This document shows positions 29,811-33,916 of a stretch of DNA of 33,916 nt, in pieces. The notes under the pieces are model-generated. The model saw nothing but the letters and a program-made list of their open reading frames with translations, had not been told where the DNA came from and did not search any database. This DNA comes from Alphaproteobacteria bacterium (GTDB taxonomy: Bacteria > Pseudomonadota > Alphaproteobacteria > Caulobacterales > Aquidulcibacteraceae): positions 1-33,916 of the forward strand of contig JAGWZE010000015.1 of assembly GCA_018969015.1 (NCBI GenBank). The letters run 5' to 3'. Position numbers and translations under genes: made by a program. Position 1 is the stretch's first letter. The number at the start of each line of letters is the position of its first letter.

Positions 29811-32464
29811 CAGCTCTTGGCGCCGGCGGCTTTTTTCTTCGCCGCCGCAGGCTTCGCCTTCGCTTTCGCCTTGGCCGGCGCGGCCTTGGCCTTCGGCTCC
29901 GCCTTGGCCTTGGCCGCCTTCGGCTCGGCTTTCGCCTTGGCCGTCTTGCCGCCCTTCTTGCCGCCGCCCGATGCGGCCTTCGCCGCCAGCAGCGGCAGGG
30001 CCTGTTCGAGCGTCACGTCCTTCGGCTCCATGCCCTTGGGCACGTTGGCGAAGACGCGGTTCCAGGCGATGTAGGGGCCGTAGCGGCCGTTGAGCACCTT
30101 GATCGGCGCGGAATCGTCCGGGTGCGGACCAAGTTCCTTCAATGCGGCTTGTCCGCCGCCGCCGCCACGCTGGAAGCGGCCACGACCGCCGCCGGCCGCC
30201 TTTTCCGCGAGCACCGTCACGGCGCGGTTGAGACCGACCTCGAACGCGTCGTCGACGCTCGGCAGGTTCGCATAGACCTTGCCGTGCTGCACGTAGGGTC
30301 CGTAGCGGCCGATGCCCGCGAGGATCGTCTGGCCGTCCTCGGGATGCACGCCGACTTCCCGCGGCAGCGAAAGCAGCTTCAGCGCCTTTTCGAGATCCAT
30401 GCCCGCGGCGTCCCAGCCCTTCGGCAGGCTCGCGCGCTTGGGCTTGTCGCCGTCGCCTTGCTGCACGTAGGGGCCGAAGCGGCCGTTCTTCAGCGTCACC
30501 GCTTCGTCCGTGGCCGGATCGACGCCGAGTTCGCGGTCACCCGTCTGGCCTTCGCCGTCGGAGGGCGCGAGCGGGCGGGTGTACTTGCACTCGGGATGGT
30601 TCGAGCAGCCGATGAACGCGCCGAACCGCCCCAGGCGGATCGAGAGCGTGCCGGCGTGGCAGGTCGGGCAGGACCGGGGATCGGAGCCGTCCGCGCGCTG
30701 CGGGAAGATGTGCGGCCCGAGCGACTCGTTGAGCGCGTCGAGCACGTTGGTGATGCGCAGTTCGCCGATGTCGGCGACGGCGGCGGAGAAGTGGCTCCAG
30801 AAATCGCGCATCAGCGCTTTCCATTCGAGCGAGCCGGCCGAGACCTTGTCGAGCTTCTCTTCGAGCTCGGCGGTGAACTCGTACTCGACATAGCGCTTGA
30901 AGAAATTCTCGAGGAACGCGGTGACGACGCGGCCCTTGTCTTCGGGAATGAAGCGGTTGCGGTCCATGCGGACATAGTCGCGCTCGCGCAGCTTCTCGAT
31001 CGTGGCCGCATAGGTCGACGGGCGGCCGATGCCGAGTTCTTCGAGCCGCTTGACGAGGCTCGCTTCGGAGAAGCGCGGCGGCGGCTCGGTGAAGTGCTGG
31101 TCGGCCTTGGAGTCCGCGACGGCGCAGGCCGTGCCGGCGGCGAGGCGCGGCAGGCGGGCGTTTTCCTCGTCCTCGGCGTCGTCCTGGCCTTCCTGGTAAA
31201 GCGCAAGGAAGCCGTCGAACAGCACCACCTGACCCGTCGCGCGCAACTCCGTCCCGCGCCCGTCGGCGAAATCGATCGTCGTGCGTTCGAGCTGCGCGGC
31301 CTCCATCTGCGAGGCCATCGCGCGCTTCCAGATCAGATCGTAGAGGCGGGCGAGATCGCCTTCGAGGCGCAGCGAATCCGGCTTGCGGAACGCGTCGGTG
31401 GGGCGGATCGCTTCGTGCGCTTCCTGGGCGTTCTTCGCCTTCGTCGCGTAGCGGCGCGGATTTTCCGGCACGTATTTGTCGCCGAAGGACGAGCCGATCG
31501 CGCGGCGCAGCTGGGCAAGCGCGCCTTCGTCCATCTGCACGCCGTCGGTCCGCATGTAGGTGATGAGGCCGACCGTCTCGCCGCCGATGTCGATGCCTTC
31601 ATAGAGGCGTTGCGCGGCCTGCATCGTGCGCGTCGCGGAGAAGCCGAGCTTGCGCGCGGCTTCCTGCTGCAGCGTCGAGGTGGTGAAGGGCGGCGGCGGC
31701 GTGCGCTTGACGGGCTTGGCCTCGACCTCGGTCACCTTGAACTGCCCGGCGCGCACCGCGGCGAGCGCGGCGTCGGCCATCGTCTTGTCGGTGATGTCGA
31801 GGCGCTTGAGCTTCTTGCCCTGGAACGCGGAAAGGCGCGTCGGAACCATGTCGCCGGCCGGCGTGCGCATCTGGGCGTCGACGGTCCAGTATTCCTGCGG
31901 CTTGAAGCGCTCGATCTCCATCTCGCGCTCGACGATCAGGCGCAGCGCGACGGACTGGACGCGCCCGGCGGACTTCGCCCCCGGCAGCTTGCGCCACAGA
32001 ACGGGCGACAGCGTGAAACCGACCAGGTAGTCGAGGGCGCGGCGGGCGAGATAGGCGTCCACCAGCGCCTGGTCGATGTCGCGCGGGGCGGCCATCGCCT
32101 TCTGCACGGCGTCCTTGGTGATCGCGTTGAAGGTGACGCGCTGGACGTGCTTGCCCTTGAGCGCACGGCGTTTTTCGAGCGCCTCGTAGACGTGCCAGGA
32201 GATCGCTTCGCCTTCGCGATCGGGGTCGGTGGCGAGGATCAGCGTGTCCGCGTCCTTCACCGCCTCGGCGATCTCGCGCACCCGCTTCTGGCTGACCGGA
32301 TCGATCTCCCAGTCGAGGGCGAAATCGTCGTCCGGCCGGACCGAACCGTCCTTCGCGGGCAGGTCGCGGATGTGGCCATAGCTCGCGAGGACTTTGAAAT
32401 CCTTGCCGAGATATTTGTTGATCGTCTTCGCCTTGGCGGGCGATTCAACGACGACGACGTTCAT
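29810..32464 (-). CDS. topA: DNA topoisomerase I
   Basis: 884 aa type IA topoisomerase. The Toprim domain has E7 in VVVVESPAKAK and DPDREGE (80-86); the catalytic tyrosine is Y303 in GLITYMRTDG. One CPTCHAG...CSNHPEC zinc finger follows the core, then several C-terminal repeats with GRYGPYVQ-type motifs that replace the E. coli zinc fingers, and a long Ala/Lys/Pro tail (about 835-884) made of AKAKAEPKA-like repeats. It relaxes negative supercoils. The MNVVVVESPAKAKTI start is canonical although the SD is weak. Confidence 0.97.
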   Translation of the reverse strand: MNVVVVESPAKAKTINKYLGKDFKVLASYGHIRDLPAKDGSVRPDDDFALDWEIDPVSQKRVREIAEAVKDADTLILATDPDREGEAISWHVYEALEKRRALKGKHVQRVTFNAITKDAVQKAMAAPRDIDQALVDAYLARRALDYLVGFTLSPVLWRKLPGAKSAGRVQSVALRLIVEREMEIERFKPQEYWTVDAQMRTPAGDMVPTRLSAFQGKKLKRLDITDKTMADAALAAVRAGQFKVTEVEAKPVKRTPPPPFTTSTLQQEAARKLGFSATRTMQAAQRLYEGIDIGGETVGLITYMRTDGVQMDEGALAQLRRAIGSSFGDKYVPENPRRYATKAKNAQEAHEAIRPTDAFRKPDSLRLEGDLARLYDLIWKRAMASQMEAAQLERTTIDFADGRGTELRATGQVVLFDGFLALYQEGQDDAEDEENARLPRLAAGTACAVADSKADQHFTEPPPRFSEASLVKRLEELGIGRPSTYAATIEKLRERDYVRMDRNRFIPEDKGRVVTAFLENFFKRYVEYEFTAELEEKLDKVSAGSLEWKALMRDFWSHFSAAVADIGELRITNVLDALNESLGPHIFPQRADGSDPRSCPTCHAGTLSIRLGRFGAFIGCSNHPECKYTRPLAPSDGEGQTGDRELGVDPATDEAVTLKNGRFGPYVQQGDGDKPKRASLPKGWDAAGMDLEKALKLLSLPREVGVHPEDGQTILAGIGRYGPYVQHGKVYANLPSVDDAFEVGLNRAVTVLAEKAAGGGRGRFQRGGGGGQAALKELGPHPDDSAPIKVLNGRYGPYIAWNRVFANVPKGMEPKDVTLEQALPLLAAKAASGGGKKGGKTAKAKAEPKAAKAKAEPKAKAAPAKAKAKAKPAAAKKKAAGAKS

Positions 32465-32505
32465 CCGCGGGGAGTCTTTCTGGATCGGGAAGCGTTCGGC
32501 GGGCG

Positions 32506-32534
32506 AAAGTGGAGACCTCGGCGCGGCGAGTCAA
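32506..32534 (-). promoter_or_regulatory. Candidate promoter of the topA-rnr-nudix operon
   Basis: On the minus strand TTGACT (32534-32529) is a good -35 element; 17 nt later is CACTTT (32511-32506), a weak -10. It would start transcription about 35 nt before the topA ATG. Confidence 0.35.
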
Positions 32535-32581
32535 CCAGCCCCTCTTTCGCCTTTTGCGCGAGTGTGGTTAACATAAAACCC

Positions 32582-32776
32582 ATGGTTGCATCCGGATCCG
32601 ACCCGCCGCGGCCGTCGCCGCGCCAGATCGCACGCTACATCAAAGACGTGCAAAGCCAGCTCGCCACCATGTCGGAGGCGGCGGATCTGCCCGTTTTGGC
32701 GGCCTTGTGTCGGGCGGCCGCACTGGAGGCCGCCCGAAGTGCGCACCGTCACGGCCTCGACGAGGACGCGGCATAG
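32582..32776 (+). CDS. Small conserved-looking protein, 64 aa, unknown function
   Basis: Start ATG 32582, divergent from topA. Residues 1-14 are Ser/Pro-rich and likely disordered. One helix pair follows: QIARYIKDVQSQLATMSEAA (16-35) and LPVLAALCRAAALEAARSAH (37-56). I recall small alphaproteobacterial proteins of this type with unknown role, but cannot name a family. It has no SD: AT-rich GGTTAACATAAAACCC immediately precedes the ATG, and a -10-like TAACAT at 32569-32574 would start transcription on or next to the start codon, suggesting a leaderless mRNA. The last 28 nt overlap the end of dprA. Confidence 0.6.
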   Translation: MVASGSDPPRPSPRQIARYIKDVQSQLATMSEAADLPVLAALCRAAALEAARSAHRHGLDEDAA

Positions 32777-33870
32777 CCGCCGGGCAGGGTCTCGGCCACG
32801 CCGGTCAGCTCCAGCTCGGTCAACGCCGCCGCGACGGCGCCGACAGGGGCGTCCAGCAGGCGCGCGAGCGCGTCGATGGGGACAGGTGTCGGGGACAAGG
32901 CCGCCAGAACCCGCCGCGCCAGCTCGCCCTCATCGGCGAGGTCGGGCGGGGCGCGGATGGTGGCGGCGCCCGGCGCGAACCGCGGCGCGCGGCCAACCGG
33001 ATCGCGCAGCAGGCGGGGCGCCGCGTTCAAGGCGACGAGCACGTCCTCCGCGCTTTCGATCAGCGTCGCGCCTTCCTTCAACAGCGCATTCGTCCCGCGC
33101 GCCCGTGGATCGAGCGGCGAGCCGGGGACGGCCATGACGTCGCGCCCCTGTTCGGCGGCGGCCCGCGCGGTGATCAACGAGCCGGACCGCGCCGCCGCCT
33201 CGACCACGATCACCGCCGTCGCCAGGCCGGACACGATATGATTGCGGCGCGGAAAGTCCCGCGCGCGGGCGACGGCGCCGAGCGGCAGTTCACTCACCGC
33301 CGCGCCGGCGCGGGCGATCTCCTCATAAAGGGCCACGTTCTGCGGCGGGTAAGGCCGGTCGAGCCCGCCGGCGAGAACCGCGACCGTCCCGGTCTCGAGG
33401 CTCGCGCGGTGGGCGGCGGCGTCGATGCCGCGGGCGAGACCCGAAACGACCACCAGCCCCGCGCGGCCGAGGTCGCGGGCGAGCGTCTCGGCGAACAGCC
33501 GGCCCGCCGCGGAGGCGTCGCGGGCGCCGACGATCGCAATCGCGGGGCGCGCGAGCAGGCGCACGTCGCCGCGCACCGACAACACCGGCGGCGGGGGATC
33601 GAGGCTCGCCAGCAGCGCGGGAAAGTCCGGTTCGCAGGCCGCGAGCAGGCGTGCGCCCAGCCGGTCGAGCGCGTCGAGTTCGGCCATCGCCGCGGCGGAT
33701 GAGGGCGGGGACAACCGCCCGAGCGACGGGGCCGCGTCGAGCACGGCGGCGGCGGAGCCGAAGCGGGCGATCAACCGGGCGAAGCCGAGCGCGCCCAATC
33801 CGGGCGTCCTCGCCAACCTAAGCCACGCCACCCGCTCGTCGTGATCGAGCGGGCGGCGGGCGCCCGTCAT
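32749..33870 (-). CDS. dprA: DNA-processing protein DprA
   Basis: 373 aa. An N-terminal helix-hairpin-like region (12-55) is followed by the Rossmann fold with IAIVGARDAS (111-120), SGLARGIDAAAH (143-154), the PPQNVALYEEIA and PRRNHIVSGLA segments and a GSLITARAAAEQGRDVMAVPG loop; a C-terminal winged helix (about 305-365) completes the alphaproteobacterial form. DprA loads RecA onto incoming single-stranded DNA in transformation. Its ATG overlaps the upstream stop (ATGA). Confidence 0.94.
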   Translation of the reverse strand: MTGARRPLDHDERVAWLRLARTPGLGALGFARLIARFGSAAAVLDAAPSLGRLSPPSSAAAMAELDALDRLGARLLAACEPDFPALLASLDPPPPVLSVRGDVRLLARPAIAIVGARDASAAGRLFAETLARDLGRAGLVVVSGLARGIDAAAHRASLETGTVAVLAGGLDRPYPPQNVALYEEIARAGAAVSELPLGAVARARDFPRRNHIVSGLATAVIVVEAAARSGSLITARAAAEQGRDVMAVPGSPLDPRARGTNALLKEGATLIESAEDVLVALNAAPRLLRDPVGRAPRFAPGAATIRAPPDLADEGELARRVLAALSPTPVPIDALARLLDAPVGAVAAALTELELTGVAETLPGGYAASSSRP

Positions 33871-33916
33871 GGGGAGGTGTCGGCGGCCGCGGGGGCGGCG
33901 CTCTTCTGGCCGATCT
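33867..33916 (-). CDS. plsY: 3' end of probable glycerol-3-phosphate acyltransferase PlsY
   Basis: Only 15 codons and a TGA are in the window; they read IGQKSAAPAAADTSP. PlsY proteins typically end near a (K/R)IG-x-K motif, and plsY directly before dprA is a conserved order in alphaproteobacteria. The stop overlaps the dprA start by four bases. The identity rests on these two points only. Confidence 0.45.
   Translation of the reverse strand, partial: IGQKSAAPAAADTSP

Noticed and set aside
27378-30074. Long plus-strand frame opposite rnr
   Set aside because: It is the antisense of RNase R, which has all catalytic motifs; no recognisable protein sequence.
29777-32776. A very long plus-strand open frame opposite topA
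   Set aside because: It lies antisense to a textbook TopA and its translation is low-complexity Arg/Ala/Glu/His, as expected from high-GC antisense frames. Only its last 64 codons (from 32582) are kept as a gene.

Overview
The window is dense, GC-rich chromosomal DNA from an alphaproteobacterium, most likely of the order Hyphomicrobiales (Rhizobiales). The evidence is a ParA-like MipZ, the adjacent cell-cycle pair divK-pleD, a phasin, the clpS-clpA pair, the block topA-rnr-nudix beside dprA and a probable plsY end, a consensus CtrA box, and two intergenic inverted repeats of a type I recall from rhizobial genomes. No tRNA, rRNA, CRISPR array, transposase or phage gene was seen. Most of the window looks like stable core genome.

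Region 1 (1-8134). A plus-strand operon runs with ATGA/GTGA overlaps: the end of an unknown gene, a methylglutaconyl-CoA hydratase (liuC), a DUF817 membrane protein, a DUF3667 zinc-ribbon/coiled-coil membrane protein, the biotin-carrying subunit of methylcrotonyl-CoA carboxylase (liuD) and a small membrane-anchored unknown. The two liu genes place it in leucine/isovalerate breakdown; the two DUF membrane proteins between them are unexplained. A sterol-desaturase-type hydroxylase coupled to a DUF1489 protein follows, then panC on the opposite strand.

Region 2 (8135-11168). A 46-bp divergent gap holds a perfect TTAA-N7-TTAA CtrA box and a GANTC site. It precedes a coupled pair, an envelope protein with a SPOR-like C-terminus followed by MipZ, and then a membrane-anchored J-domain protein. 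A periplasmic D,D-carboxypeptidase converges on them. Division placement, envelope and peptidoglycan genes are therefore neighbours.

Region 3 (11169-19605). A phasin with a strong terminator, a DUF1499 protein and a membrane-anchored TIR-domain protein with a GGGGCC-repeat linker are followed by clpS-clpA (N-end-rule proteolysis) with another strong terminator. Then come a Uma2-family nuclease-fold protein, an MFS transporter, a HIT hydrolase and a DUF4287/DUF5655 protein.

Region 4 (19472-22724). Two long, unrelated inverted repeats bracket a FemAB-like acyltransferase. RidA, a small membrane protein and a GNAT acetyltransferase follow.

Region 5 (22725-33916). dinB (with an N-terminal zinc ribbon), divergent divK-pleD, rpmG with a 12-bp minisatellite in its leader, a small unknown, the topA-rnr-nudix operon, a 64-aa possibly leaderless small gene, dprA and the last codons of a probable plsY.

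I see no clearly new multi-gene system. The best candidates for a second look are the CtrA box at the mipZ operon and its coupled SPOR-like partner, the TIR-membrane protein with its G-quadruplex linker, the DUF817-DUF3667 pair embedded in leucine catabolism, and a D-to-N change in the N-degron pocket of ClpS.
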